DNA of 64,000 nucleotides from an uncultured Flavobacteriaceae bacterium (GCA_947503005.1 CANNCA010000003.1:124001-188000), one strand, 5' to 3'. Numbered from the stretch's first letter, positions 36,693 through 46,474 are shown. Made by a program: numbers and translations. Notes: generated by a model from the letters alone, not told the origin.

Positions 36693-37421
36693 CTAGTTGA
36701 TGGTAAACTGTTTTTCTGCGATCATGTTCACCCAATTATCCTCGCTTACCGCCATTAACGTAATGTTATTGGAGCTACCCACAGCTAACGGATTAGGAGT
36801 GCCTTTGGTGATGTTCAACACCACATTATCAAGATTATAAAACTGAAAAGTCTTATCGAAGGTGTAGGTTCCTGAAATCAAATTATTCTGGGAATCGGAA
36901 ATTACCTGAAAATAGATTTTGGTATCATCATGTCGACCATCTTCCCAGTTAAAAATAGGGGAGCTTGAAGATTCGGCGACCGAAAGGTTTTGTGGTAAAT
37001 ACTCGGTTGGCTTGGAAAACTGCTTTAATCGAATCGGGTTAGATAGATGGGTTTTGCCATTCTCATCAAAGGCAACAATCGCCCATTTTTCTTCCGATGC
37101 TGACACCTCAAATTTTTGGAGATATCCATTAAAAACATTTTGTAGAGGTTTGATGACCACTGAATAGTTTTCCAAATCATTTTTATCTACATCTGTATTT
37201 TCTGTTTCGAAATATTGAATATTTGTAACCCCAGGTCGTGGGTAAAAGAAAACACTAATGTTCTCGTTGTTTTGATTGAGCGCTGCGCAAGCGATTACAT
37301 TGTCAATGACCACTTCTTTGCTGGCCAGAGAATTCTCCAAAATATTAACGTCTTCTTGAAGTGCATCCGTGGAGCAACCTAAAATTAGTAATGCGACAAT
37401 GAGGGAACAAAATCGAAACAT
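36693..37421 (-). CDS. Lipoprotein of unknown function, beta-rich
   Basis: A 242-residue lipoprotein. The frame is longer, but the ATG at 37421 directly precedes a good SPII signal (LILGCST), and lies immediately after the stop of the GH113 gene on the same strand, so this start is chosen. The mature part shows alternating hydrophobic residues typical of beta-sandwich domains, without a catalytic motif I can identify. It appears to be co-transcribed with the GH113 enzyme and may bind or present a glycan at the cell surface; this is inference. Confidence 0.75.
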   Translation of the reverse strand: MFRFCSLIVALLILGCSTDALQEDVNILENSLASKEVVIDNVIACAALNQNNENISVFFYPRPGVTNIQYFETENTDVDKNDLENYSVVIKPLQNVFNGYLQKFEVSASEEKWAIVAFDENGKTHLSNPIRLKQFSKPTEYLPQNLSVAESSSSPIFNWEDGRHDDTKIYFQVISDSQNNLISGTYTFDKTFQFYNLDNVVLNITKGTPNPLAVGSSNNITLMAVSEDNWVNMIAEKQFTIN

Positions 37422-37422
37422 A

Positions 37423-38424
37423 TCAATGGTTTTTATAGACTTCCGATATGATTTGCTGAGCGGGCTTGTTCTGAGGTGTAAAACGATTGTCTTCTCCACC
37501 CCCTGCTTTATCATGCTGAATAAACCATTTCCAAACGTAACCTCCTGCAAACCAGTCTTCTGACCAAAATTCGGCAAAAATAGCTTTTTTAGCATTTACC
37601 TGTGCCTCTAAATTGACGTTTTCATCGTTTCTATCGACCAACCACGGTTTTTTTCCAGTATAATCCATACTTCGGTAACCGAATTCGGTAAAGAGCACTT
37701 GCTTATTCTTGGCCTTCGACAAAGCGAGGATTTTTTCTTTCCAAGGTTGCCAACCAGTCCGTAACTGATCAACTGTGGGGGTTTTTTCATCGGATAATGG
37801 AAAATAAGCGTCTATTCCGATATAATCCAAATCTTCCCAAAAGGTAGTTCTTGGATACTCGTCCCAATTCGCAGCATAGGTCAGTTTGCCCTTATACACC
37901 GCTCTGATTTTTTGAATCAATTTTTTCCAATAATCGGGTCTAGCCTTTACGAATTGCTCCAGCTCCGTACCGATACAAAGTAATTCGGCATTCGTATCCT
38001 GGGCCAATTGCGCGTAGGTCAATATAAAGTCATCATAAGAAGCTTCTAATTGCTTCCAATGTTCTTCCGAGTTCATTTTTAGTGTACCTGTGAATTCACC
38101 TTTCCATATCCAGATTTGGGGTTTGACCATTACCTGAACGCCATTCTTCTGAAGCATTTCGATGTATTGCTTCGCACCGTTCCTGGTCTCACCGAACCAC
38201 TGACGATCCGTATTATGAATAATTTCTGGAGAATTAATATCCCTTATAAACCCAAAAGGCATTACGGCCGCATGGTTCGCATTAACTTTTAAAACCTCAT
38301 CAATATGTAATTGGGCTACCTCCTCTCGGGACGCTACAAAACTGACTCCATTGATTTTTTTGGTAATCTGACTGGAGCAGGAAAGTTGTAAAAAACACAA
38401 TATGAAAAAACCTAAGGCCCTCAT
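37423..38424 (-). CDS. GH113-like glycosidase lipoprotein
   Basis: A 333-residue TIM-barrel enzyme of the GH113 type; the family includes endo-beta-mannanases. The signal has lipobox Cys16 (LQLSC). The acid/base is probably Glu154 in GTELEQF and the nucleophile Glu247 in FTEFGYRS, a spacing usual for clan GH-A. Length is close to the family. The gene forms a minus-strand unit with a lipoprotein gene (stop to start with 1 base between) and follows a barrel gene by 47 bases. Substrate is not proven. Confidence 0.8.
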   Translation of the reverse strand: MRALGFFILCFLQLSCSSQITKKINGVSFVASREEVAQLHIDEVLKVNANHAAVMPFGFIRDINSPEIIHNTDRQWFGETRNGAKQYIEMLQKNGVQVMVKPQIWIWKGEFTGTLKMNSEEHWKQLEASYDDFILTYAQLAQDTNAELLCIGTELEQFVKARPDYWKKLIQKIRAVYKGKLTYAANWDEYPRTTFWEDLDYIGIDAYFPLSDEKTPTVDQLRTGWQPWKEKILALSKAKNKQVLFTEFGYRSMDYTGKKPWLVDRNDENVNLEAQVNAKKAIFAEFWSEDWFAGGYVWKWFIQHDKAGGGEDNRFTPQNKPAQQIISEVYKNH

Positions 38425-38471
38425 TCAATTGCAATTAAGAACTTCAAAAATAGGTCATTTCAAAGGATTTT

Positions 38472-39434
38472 CTACAAAATAGCTCGTAGGCCTAAGCTAA
38501 AAGTCTGACCAAGACCTTGAAAATTACTTCCTCTAATGAATTTATTATAAGAAAGTTCAATGTTCAAAGCATTGGTAAGTTGATACTTTCCACCGAAACC
38601 TAAGGCCGTATAATTTTGAGAAAAATTTTCACCACCATCATTTGGATTGTCATATCCTATGAAAAAATTATGTTGCCCATTGATAAAAATAGTTGACTTG
38701 GAAGATGGGAAATAACTGAGAAAAACACTCAATGGTACAGCTAAACTATTGTTTGCAAAGCGTTCACTTTCATTTACTTGAGCAGCATCGGCATCTTGTC
38801 TTTTTTCTCCAAAATTAAAGCCAAGGTCAGCCTCTGTGAACAACTGCCATTTGTTTCCTCCGAATGTCTTATCGTAGAAAAATTTCGTTTCCCAAAAAAC
38901 ACTTCTTTTGTCTAAATATGGCACATTCGGTACATCTTTAAATACCGGTAAAAACAATGAACTTGTAAAAGAAAAGTTTCCAATATTCTTAAAAGGTTGT
39001 ACTCGAATCGATGGTGCAATGGTCGTCAAACCACTTCTGGCATCGGTCTCGTTATCCTCGAAACTAAAAACACTGGTTGCTTTTGCCCCGTTATACGTAT
39101 TTGCCCTCACTTGAAAAACAAAACCGATGTTGATCCTTGAATTTTCACTTACTCCCGTATAGATTTCAGTAGTATTGGTGAAAAAATTCTGCCTAGGAAT
39201 GTCTTGCGCTTTGCTACCTCCATCAGTCTGTTTAGTTTGTGTATACAATCCGTTGAAGAATTTAATATCCCATTGACCTTTCTTTAACAACTTTGACGGA
39301 GTGTATTCCTGAACGTTGCTTTTTTCTTGTTCAGGTTCATCTACCATCTCCTTTTCATTCGAATTGTCCTGCGCAAAAGCAATTAAAGAAAAAAAGAGGG
39401 TCAGTATAAATAGATTTATTTTTGCTTGTTGCAT
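38472..39434 (-). CDS. Outer membrane beta-barrel protein, function unknown
   Basis: A 320-residue exported protein with a signal ending about residue 21 (AFAQ). An acidic, Glu-rich stretch (residues 24-41) follows, then alternating strands with a strongly amphipathic C-terminus (ELSYNKFIRG, later LGLRAIL). It resembles uncharacterised Bacteroidota porin-like barrels. It is the first gene of a minus-strand set with the GH113 enzyme and the lipoprotein, so glycan uptake is a reasonable but unproven guess. Confidence 0.72.
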   Translation of the reverse strand: MQQAKINLFILTLFFSLIAFAQDNSNEKEMVDEPEQEKSNVQEYTPSKLLKKGQWDIKFFNGLYTQTKQTDGGSKAQDIPRQNFFTNTTEIYTGVSENSRINIGFVFQVRANTYNGAKATSVFSFEDNETDARSGLTTIAPSIRVQPFKNIGNFSFTSSLFLPVFKDVPNVPYLDKRSVFWETKFFYDKTFGGNKWQLFTEADLGFNFGEKRQDADAAQVNESERFANNSLAVPLSVFLSYFPSSKSTIFINGQHNFFIGYDNPNDGGENFSQNYTALGFGGKYQLTNALNIELSYNKFIRGSNFQGLGQTFSLGLRAIL

Positions 39435-39524
39435 TTCAAATGTTTTTAAAATTGAAGAAATTGTTTCCGTTGAAATTCAATCCGAAGAAAATTCAACTGT
39501 AATTTTTTACAAACTATATTGCGC

Positions 39525-40238
39525 TTAATTTGCCTCGTTCAACGTCCAATCATACGGATAGTGAGACACTTTGGCTTTTTCGGGAAGTTTCTCCGACTTG
39601 TATTTATTGATGAAATCCACCACTCTCCCATCATGTTCGAAATCGCCTTTGTACCATTCGAAAATCTGTGAAATTTTCACCTTGTTCTTGTTTACTTGAA
39701 TGAAATTGGCATCGTTTAGGGCGAGAATGGTCTGCTTTTCCAATTGGGCATCCAAAGTTGATGGCTTATATGCGGCGTTGATGATTGGAGGACAACCTAA
39801 CCCTCCGCAAACCAGCACAAAATGAAATCGAGGTTCTTTCGGAAAGTTTTTTCGAAGCAGTTTGTTCTCAATATCATTAAGGGTAATACTGGTTCCACCT
39901 ATTTCATTTTTGTTTTTATCAAAAAAGCCCGGTTTATCCAAAGGAGATTTTATAGGGTAGTTTTTCACGATTCCGTCAATTACAAGAAGATTATAACCAT
40001 TAATCCAAAATGCTTGATACTCGTTGGCATTCTCTTTAGTTACCGTAATGCTTTTTGCCATCTCGAGCAACTCGTTTAGTGCTGCTGGATTTGACTTAAT
40101 AGCTTTATACGCCACTCTGCCATTTTTAACGTTCGTCATAAAAAAGGCATCGGACTTCGAAAAGAAATCGGTGGTACTTTGCGAATATCCAAATGAAATG
40201 GATGCTATTAATAAGACTAGTAATGAGACCTTTTTCAT
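39525..40238 (-). CDS. DUF547 domain protein, exported
   Basis: A 237-residue protein of the DUF547 family. I use the ATG at 40238 (MKKVSLL...), which starts a signal peptide ending GYSQ; the longer frame adds an unlikely N-terminus. Family motifs: QAFWINGYNLLVI near residue 72, then NDIENKLLR near 117 and FHFVLVCGGLGCPPI near 133. The latter, with conserved Cys and Gly, suggests a thiol-related active site, but the biochemical function is not known. It is divergent from the FAD oxidoreductase gene. Confidence 0.82.
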   Translation of the reverse strand: MKKVSLLVLLIASISFGYSQSTTDFFSKSDAFFMTNVKNGRVAYKAIKSNPAALNELLEMAKSITVTKENANEYQAFWINGYNLLVIDGIVKNYPIKSPLDKPGFFDKNKNEIGGTSITLNDIENKLLRKNFPKEPRFHFVLVCGGLGCPPIINAAYKPSTLDAQLEKQTILALNDANFIQVNKNKVKISQIFEWYKGDFEHDGRVVDFINKYKSEKLPEKAKVSHYPYDWTLNEAN

Positions 40239-40480
40239 TATCGTTGATGTTAATTGTTGGTATAAAACTGAAACCTCTGTCGAATATATATTTACAACCC
40301 TACAAAAAAAATCAATTTTTATACCTTTTTTTAAAATTTTAGAAATCAAGGGCTTACAAGTTCGATAGACTTATTGAACCTTACAAAATAGGTTTCTATT
40401 TAAATTGTTTCTAAATTAAGCAATGCTATTAAGTTCTTACGTCTAGTAACGACCTAATTTTCATTGACCAACAAAATCAC

Positions 40481-41827
40481 ATGGAACATATTGTCATTAT
40501 AGGAAACGGAATTGCCGGTATAACTGCCGCCAGGCATATTCGAAAAAATTCTGATAAAAAGATTACGGTGGTTTCAGCAGAAACTAAATATTTCTTTTCG
40601 CGTACTGCACTCATGTACGTTTACATGGGGCATATGAAATTCGAGCACACGCAGCCCTACGAGAATTGGTTCTGGAAAAAGAACAGAATCGATTTGGTCA
40701 ACGGTTATGTAACCACTGTAGACCATAAAAATAAAAAGCTGGTTTTAAAGGATGGAAGTAACATTCAATATCATAAACTCATCATTGCAACGGGTTCAAA
40801 ACCCAATAAATTCGGTTGGCCTGGACAAGATTTACCAGGGGTTCAAGGTCTTTATTCCAAACAAGATTTAGATCATCTCGAAGCTAATGCACCTGATAAC
40901 AAAACCTGTAAGCGAGCGGTAATCGTAGGTGGTGGATTAATAGGAATCGAAATGGCCGAAATGCTGCGCAGTAGAAAAATACCTGTTACCTTTTTAGTTC
41001 GAGAAACTAGTTTTTGGAACGGGGTCTTGCCCGCTGGAGAATCCGCGATGATCAACGAACACATTCTAGAACATCACATCGATTTAAGACTAGCCACCAA
41101 TTTAGTAGAAATTTTGGCCGATGAAAACGGTAGGGCAAGAGCGGTGACTACTGATAAGGGAGATACCATTGAATGTTCGGTTGTGGGTCTCACAGCTGGA
41201 GTTTCTCCCAATATCGATTTTTTGAAAGAATCAGGGATTGAACTAGATCGTGGGGTCAAAGTCAATCGTCATTTAGAAACTAACATCAAAGATGTTTATG
41301 CCATTGGCGACTGTGCCGAGCAACATGAAGGCATTGGGCAAAGAAGACCTATTGAGGCTGTTTGGTACACGGGTAGAATGATGGGTGAAACGGTTGCCCA
41401 AACCATCTGTGGAAATAAGATTGAATATAAACCGGGACATTGGTTCAATTCCGCCAAATTCCTTGATATTGAATATCAAACCTATGGTTGGGTTTTTAGT
41501 GAACGTGGCATGAAAGAAAATGAACAACATTTTCATTGGCGGGATGACAAAGAGAAAATATGTATTACCGTATCTTTTGATAAAGAAACAAAGCAGTTTC
41601 TAGGAATCAACACTTTTGGCATTCGAATGCGACATGAAATATTTGACCGCTGGCTAACAGAAAAACGGGATGTCAATCATGTGATGGAATATTTAAAGGA
41701 TGCCAATTTTGATCCTGAGTTCTACACGCAATATGAAGGTAAAATCGTTTCAAAATTCAATTCTGAGTTCGGAACAAACATCTCCCCGAAGAAAAAAAGT
41801 TGGAAACGAATTTTTAGCAACGCTTAA
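40481..41827 (+). CDS. FAD-dependent pyridine nucleotide oxidoreductase
   Basis: A 448-residue flavoprotein of the class with nitrite reductase NirB-N and rubredoxin reductase. Motifs: FAD-binding GNGIAGITAAR near residue 8, NAD(P)-binding VGGGLIGIEMAE near 148 and the FAD ribityl motif YAIGDCAE near 271. A C-terminal extension of about 110 residues follows the Pyr_redox_2 core. It lacks an evident redox-active CxxxxC, so electrons probably go to a partner; the membrane polyferredoxin gene lies 94 bases downstream with a repeat in between. Confidence 0.85.
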   Translation: MEHIVIIGNGIAGITAARHIRKNSDKKITVVSAETKYFFSRTALMYVYMGHMKFEHTQPYENWFWKKNRIDLVNGYVTTVDHKNKKLVLKDGSNIQYHKLIIATGSKPNKFGWPGQDLPGVQGLYSKQDLDHLEANAPDNKTCKRAVIVGGGLIGIEMAEMLRSRKIPVTFLVRETSFWNGVLPAGESAMINEHILEHHIDLRLATNLVEILADENGRARAVTTDKGDTIECSVVGLTAGVSPNIDFLKESGIELDRGVKVNRHLETNIKDVYAIGDCAEQHEGIGQRRPIEAVWYTGRMMGETVAQTICGNKIEYKPGHWFNSAKFLDIEYQTYGWVFSERGMKENEQHFHWRDDKEKICITVSFDKETKQFLGINTFGIRMRHEIFDRWLTEKRDVNHVMEYLKDANFDPEFYTQYEGKIVSKFNSEFGTNISPKKKSWKRIFSNA

Positions 41828-41837
41828 GTAGTATGTC

Positions 41838-41911
41838 TGGTCGCGCAGAGTCTAGACCTACTAAAGAAAATAAGATTAAAAAGATTCCGGCCTTCGCCGG
41901 AATGACAATAA
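41838..41911. repeat. Flavobacterial intergenic repeat, with CCGG hairpin
   Basis: The spacer carries GGTCGCGCAGAGTCTAGACC followed by an 8-bp hairpin ATTCCGGC / GCCGGAAT with loop CTTC (41884-41903) and then GACA. The same two-part layout is at 53338 and 59211. It lies just before the polyferredoxin gene. Confidence 0.65.
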
Positions 41912-41920
41912 ACATTTTTA

Positions 41921-43501
41921 ATGAAAGCAATACAAAATCTAGGTATAGCCATCTTTTTAGTCGGACTAGGTATTTTCTCAGCCTTACCTTTTTTAGGATC
42001 GTTCCAATTAGATCAAGGCACTTTTAACGAGATAGTTGAAGAGAAACGAATAAAGAGCGAACTTTTCATTGAAGATATTCAACAAAATGTGGTTGGAAAA
42101 GAATTTAGCGGAATGGTCGATTTATCTTCAAAAATCTCCAACGCACTCGATAATGCCAATGCCACCCATGGAAAGAAAAAAGAATACAATAAGAAGATTT
42201 ACACAAAGTCGAGTGAGATGGCTTCCATCATTGGTAAAAAGTCCGGAACGGGATATATTGCCAATAACAAGGGTATGATGTGGTTTCTAACTTTTGGCTT
42301 AGGAATTATCGGAGCACTCATGTTCATCGTACCTCAAATAGTTACTTTGGGTCAAAAAGGAATAAAGAATGATGGTGTTTATCATCAAAGCTCAACCGGT
42401 CAAGGTTGGATTGCTTGGCTGGTATTTTTCTTTTTGATTTCCTTTTACTTGGTCTTGTATTTCGGTTCGGAATATGCTGTAAACTGGACCTATCTCGTCG
42501 ACCCAATCTCAAAAAGTTTAAGCGGAAATCCTGCCGGTCATTGGTTCGTTTATGGTTTTATGTATTGCGTGGTAATGACCGTTATGGCCGTTCGAATGTA
42601 CATCAAATACCGCCACAATGTATATCAAATGGTGCGTACGACATCGGTACTTTTTTTTCAAATCGTGTTCGCCTTTTTGATTCCTGAAATTATGGTGCGC
42701 TTGCAAATGCCTTATTATGATTTCAAAAATGCTTTCCCATTGGATTATGACTTCTTTTTCCAATGGAATTTGAAATCCCTTTTAGATAGTGGAGGTATCG
42801 GACTGTTCATCTTAGTATGGGGAATTGTTTTAACTTTAGTCATAGTTCCTGTTATGGTATACTTCTTCGGAAAAAGATGGTACTGTTCATGGGTTTGTGG
42901 TTGCGGAGGATTAGCAGAAACTTTAGGAGACCCCTATAGACAACACTCGAGTAAGTCATTATTTTCTTGGAAAGTTGAAAGATGGTTAATTCATGGGGTT
43001 TTAGTCTTCGCCGTTGTGATGACAGGAATGACGCTTTATAGTTTCTTTACCGAAACAAGCACCGTTCTTGGAATCAAAACTTCCAGTATTCAAAACACGT
43101 ATAGTGTATATATAGGCTCCATATTTGCGGGTGTTATCGGAACAGGCTTCTATCCTATTTTTGGTAATCGGATGTGGTGTCGTTTCGGTTGCCCTCTGGC
43201 TGCGTATTTAGGTTTTGTACAACGTTTCAAATCAAGATTTAGAATTACCACCAATGGAGGTCAATGTATTTCTTGCGGTAACTGTTCTACCTATTGCGAG
43301 CAAGGTATAGATGTCAGGGCCTATGCTCAAAAAGGCGAAAATATTGTTCGTTCAAGCTGCGTGGGTTGTGGTATTTGTTCTGCGGTTTGCCCTCGTGGCG
43401 TGTTGAAATTGGAAAATGGACCTGAGCAAGGACGTATTAATCCTACTGAAGTACTGTTGGGTAATGATGTTGATTTGATGGAATTGGTGAATAAAAAATA
43501 A
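41921..43501 (+). CDS. Membrane-bound polyferredoxin (NapH/NosR-like 4Fe-4S protein)
   Basis: A 526-residue integral membrane protein with several hydrophobic segments (about residues 8-26, 125-140, 165-180, 205-220, 240-255, 290-315, 350-370) and a family loop WVCGCGGLAETLGDPY near 325. A second cysteine loop MWCRFGCPLAAY lies near 416. Two 4Fe-4S motifs follow: CISCGNCSTYC near 450 and CVGCGICSAVC near 484. It transfers electrons across or along the membrane. With the FAD reductase before it, an NAD(P)H-driven electron chain is likely, but the final acceptor is unknown. Confidence 0.85.
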   Translation: MKAIQNLGIAIFLVGLGIFSALPFLGSFQLDQGTFNEIVEEKRIKSELFIEDIQQNVVGKEFSGMVDLSSKISNALDNANATHGKKKEYNKKIYTKSSEMASIIGKKSGTGYIANNKGMMWFLTFGLGIIGALMFIVPQIVTLGQKGIKNDGVYHQSSTGQGWIAWLVFFFLISFYLVLYFGSEYAVNWTYLVDPISKSLSGNPAGHWFVYGFMYCVVMTVMAVRMYIKYRHNVYQMVRTTSVLFFQIVFAFLIPEIMVRLQMPYYDFKNAFPLDYDFFFQWNLKSLLDSGGIGLFILVWGIVLTLVIVPVMVYFFGKRWYCSWVCGCGGLAETLGDPYRQHSSKSLFSWKVERWLIHGVLVFAVVMTGMTLYSFFTETSTVLGIKTSSIQNTYSVYIGSIFAGVIGTGFYPIFGNRMWCRFGCPLAAYLGFVQRFKSRFRITTNGGQCISCGNCSTYCEQGIDVRAYAQKGENIVRSSCVGCGICSAVCPRGVLKLENGPEQGRINPTEVLLGNDVDLMELVNKK

Positions 43502-43620
43502 GACTTCCATAGGCTTTAATAATTGCTGTGGTCCTAATTGGTATTATTATTATTGATTTCCAAAACATCCATGTTAGTTCCAATCCATAACTTCGACAAA
43601 AAATAAAGACCTGTTTCACA

Positions 43621-44124
43621 ATGTTCTGGAAATTATTCTTTCTAGCTACTTTTTTATCCTTCGGAAATCCATCCGAGACCTTGCCCGACATCCGACCGGA
43701 AAACGTCATGTACCATAAAGAATACTACGAAACGGGAAGAAAAAAAGCCGAAGGTTGGTTAAGGAAGGGAGCAAGAGAAGGGTATTGGCGATTGTACCAT
43801 GAAAATGGAAGGCTAGCCGAAAAAGGCCACTACCAAAATGGAAATCGCGTAGCTTATTGGTATTTTTACACGGATAAAGGCCGACCGCAACAAGAAGGCC
43901 ATTTCAAAAAAGGAAAGATGGCTGATTGGTGGCTTTTTTACGACTCTAGCGGAAAGGTTAACCATAAATGTCAGTTAAACGAAGGAATTAGAAATGGTTA
44001 CTGCCTGCAATACTTAAACGAAAAACTGACTTCGGCCGAGAAGTACAAAAATGGAAAAAAAGTGAAGAAATGGACGAGTTTCAGCAGTTTCAGACGCGAG
44101 AACAAACTATCCGATCTTAAATAA
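43621..44124 (+). CDS. MORN-repeat protein (YwqK-like)
   Basis: A 167-residue exported protein with a signal of about 18 residues and four to five MORN_2 units, seen as recurrent G-x-W-x-x-Y-x-x-x-G patterns (EGYWRLYHENG, VAYWYFYTDKG, ADWWLFYDSSG). NCBI calls this family YwqK-type antitoxin, but no toxin is beside it here, so I do not infer toxin-antitoxin function. The stop overlaps the start of the next glycosyltransferase by one base, suggesting a role connected with glycan or lipid modification. Confidence 0.82.
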   Translation: MFWKLFFLATFLSFGNPSETLPDIRPENVMYHKEYYETGRKKAEGWLRKGAREGYWRLYHENGRLAEKGHYQNGNRVAYWYFYTDKGRPQQEGHFKKGKMADWWLFYDSSGKVNHKCQLNEGIRNGYCLQYLNEKLTSAEKYKNGKKVKKWTSFSSFRRENKLSDLK

Positions 44125-44834
44125 TGACAGCAGCTTTTGAAGTAAACCCAGATATAAGGGTCATTATTCCCGCTTTTAACGAAGCGGACTCCATCGCCGC
44201 CGTTATCAAAGAAATCCCAAATTCGGTTACGGAAATTATCGTTGTTAACAACAACTCCTCCGATGACACGGTAATCAATGCCGAAAAAGCTGGTGCCACG
44301 GTACTGACTGAAGACCGGAGGGGATACGGCTATGCTTGCTTAAAAGGAATGGATTACATTGCCAAACAGTCCAATCCACCTAGTATTATCGTATTTATTG
44401 ATGGAGACTATTCCGATTACCCTGAAGAGCTTGACAAAATCGTAGAACCTATTTTGAAAAATGGTTATGATTTTGTAATCGGAGCTCGGGTTAAGAGACT
44501 AAGAGAGGAAGGTAGCATGACCCCCCAGCAAATTTTTGGTAATTGGCTGGCTACCTTTTTAATGAAATTGTTCTTTGGGGCAACATTTACCGACCTTGGC
44601 CCGTTTAGGGCTATAAAGTATGACAAGCTACTTGATTTGCAAATGGAGGATAAGACCTATGGTTGGACCGTTGAAATGCAGTTGAAAGCGCTGAAAAAAA
44701 AACTGTCATATGTCGAAATACCAGTACGTTACAAGAAAAGAATTGGTGTTTCGAAGGTGTCAGGAACTGTAAAAGGTAGTATATTTGCAGGCATAAAAAT
44801 TTTGGGTTGGATTTTCAAATACAGCATTAAGTAA
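44124..44834 (+). CDS. DPM1-like GT2 glycosyltransferase
   Basis: A 236-residue GT2 enzyme resembling dolichol-phosphate mannose synthases. Motifs: VIIPAFNEADSI near residue 13, VVNNNSSDDT near 40, the metal site IDGDYSD near 91, and RYKKRIGVSKVSG near 206 at the lipid-facing end. It probably makes a polyprenyl-phosphate sugar donor for a membrane glycosyltransferase. It is tightly coupled to the MORN gene upstream and lies 1 base from the next GT2 gene. Confidence 0.85.
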   Translation: MTAAFEVNPDIRVIIPAFNEADSIAAVIKEIPNSVTEIIVVNNNSSDDTVINAEKAGATVLTEDRRGYGYACLKGMDYIAKQSNPPSIIVFIDGDYSDYPEELDKIVEPILKNGYDFVIGARVKRLREEGSMTPQQIFGNWLATFLMKLFFGATFTDLGPFRAIKYDKLLDLQMEDKTYGWTVEMQLKALKKKLSYVEIPVRYKKRIGVSKVSGTVKGSIFAGIKILGWIFKYSIK

Positions 44835-44835
44835 T

Positions 44836-46320
44836 ATGGGATTATTGATCACTTACATCATTCTTGCAGTATACAGTATCGCTCTGTTGTTGATTTTCTT
44901 CTACAGTCTTGCGCAATTGAACTTATTGGTCAATTATCTCGGCAATAAACGGCAGAATGAAACAGCGCCTAAATTCAACCTTCTTGACCCCAAGGAAATT
45001 CCACATGTGACCATACAACTTCCTGTTTATAATGAAGAGTATGTAATGGACCGTCTTTTGGAAAATATTGCAAAAATCGAATATCCAAAAAGTAAATTGG
45101 AAATTCAGGTGCTTGATGATTCTACCGATGATACAGTCATCGATACCGCCAAACACGTTAAGAAATTACAAGAAACGGGACTAGATATTACCCATATACG
45201 TCGTGAGAACCGTCAAGGGTTTAAAGCTGGGGCTTTAAAAGAAGGGTTAGAAATCGCCAAAGGTGAATTCATTGCGATTTTTGATGCTGATTTCCTTCCA
45301 GATGGTGATTGGTTGAAAAAGACCGTGGTTTATTTCAAAGACCCGGAAATCGGAGTGGTACAGACCCGTTGGGGACATATCAACAGAGATTATTCGACCT
45401 TGACCCGTATTCAAGCTTTTGCTTTAGACGCGCACTTTACCTTAGAGCAAGTCGGAAGAAACTCGAAAGGACATTTCATCAATTTTAACGGTACGGCCGG
45501 TATCTGGAGAAAAGAATGTATTCTCGATGCAGGTAATTGGGAGGGTGATACCTTGACAGAAGACCTGGATTTAAGCTATCGTGCCCAATTGAAAGACTGG
45601 AAATTCAAATATTTGGAAGATGTTGAAACTCCGGCAGAGCTTCCAGTTGTTATCAGTGCTGCACGCTCGCAACAATTTCGTTGGAACAAAGGTGGTGCAG
45701 AAAACTTTAGAAAAACGGTTTGGAGCGTACTTTCCGCTAAAAACATTTCCTTTAAAACAAAATTTCATGGGGTGATGCACTTGCTAAATAGCTCTATGTT
45801 CTTATGTGTGTTCTTGGTTTCTTTATTGAGTATTCCTGCCATGTACATAAAGGCGCTATTTCCACACTTAGATTGGGTGTTTTCGGTACTTAGTTTCTTT
45901 GTTTTAAGTACGATTATCCTTTTTGTTTGTTATTGGTTCACCTATAAAAGTATTCAAGGCAGTGGCTTTGACAACTTTGTAGATTATATCAAAATATTCT
46001 TTACGTTTTTCTCGGTTGCTTTGGGCTTTTCATTGCACAACTCCATTGCTGTTTTAGAAGGTCATATGGGCAAGCGTAGTGAATTTGTACGTACCCCAAA
46101 ATTCAACCTCAACAACATTACCGATAGCTGGAAGGGCAATAAATACCTCGCCAAGAAACTTTCTCCAAATATGATTTTAGAGGCAGTTCTGATGTTGTAC
46201 TTCCTATTTGGCATGTACAGTGCTATACCCTTAAATGATTTCGGTCTCTTCCCGTTTCATTTTATGCTGTTTCTTGGGTTTGGGTTTGTGTTTACAAAGT
46301 CTTTGACGGCTAGGGCTTAG
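44836..46320 (+). CDS. Processive GT2 glycosyltransferase, cellulose synthase-like
   Basis: A 494-residue membrane glycosyltransferase. Processive-type motifs are all present: DDS (94-96), DAD at 150-152, TED at 241-243 and QQFRW at 279-283. One hydrophobic segment precedes and four follow the GT domain. These features match cellulose or glucosylceramide synthase-like enzymes that add sugars to lipids or make linear polymers. It is the last gene of the coupled set before a 154-base gap. Product unknown. Confidence 0.85.
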   Translation: MGLLITYIILAVYSIALLLIFFYSLAQLNLLVNYLGNKRQNETAPKFNLLDPKEIPHVTIQLPVYNEEYVMDRLLENIAKIEYPKSKLEIQVLDDSTDDTVIDTAKHVKKLQETGLDITHIRRENRQGFKAGALKEGLEIAKGEFIAIFDADFLPDGDWLKKTVVYFKDPEIGVVQTRWGHINRDYSTLTRIQAFALDAHFTLEQVGRNSKGHFINFNGTAGIWRKECILDAGNWEGDTLTEDLDLSYRAQLKDWKFKYLEDVETPAELPVVISAARSQQFRWNKGGAENFRKTVWSVLSAKNISFKTKFHGVMHLLNSSMFLCVFLVSLLSIPAMYIKALFPHLDWVFSVLSFFVLSTIILFVCYWFTYKSIQGSGFDNFVDYIKIFFTFFSVALGFSLHNSIAVLEGHMGKRSEFVRTPKFNLNNITDSWKGNKYLAKKLSPNMILEAVLMLYFLFGMYSAIPLNDFGLFPFHFMLFLGFGFVFTKSLTARA

Positions 46321-46387
46321 TGATTTTCTACAGATTTTTAAAAATATCGCTTACTGATTTGTTCTCCCACCTCGTATTTTCGTTTTC

Positions 46388-46407
46388 AATATGATTGAAA
46401 TCATATT
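46388..46407. promoter_or_regulatory. Perfect 20-base palindrome, possible operator
   Basis: AATATGATT and AATCATATT are perfect inverted 9-mers with a 2-base centre, 68 bases upstream of the next gene. It could bind a dimeric regulator. No T-run follows, so it is not an obvious terminator. Confidence 0.35.
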
Positions 46408-46474
46408 CTCCATCTGATTTATTCTCTAACATTGCAACATAACTGCTTTTTTCAAAAGGCCATTAAACATCCCA

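Noticed and set aside
41833-42027. 64-codon frame over the start of the polyferredoxin gene
   Set aside because: It starts inside the intergenic repeat and overlaps a well supported gene in another frame.
43621-44124. Toxin-antitoxin function for the MORN protein
   Set aside because: The family name suggests an antitoxin but no toxin gene is beside it, and it has a signal peptide.
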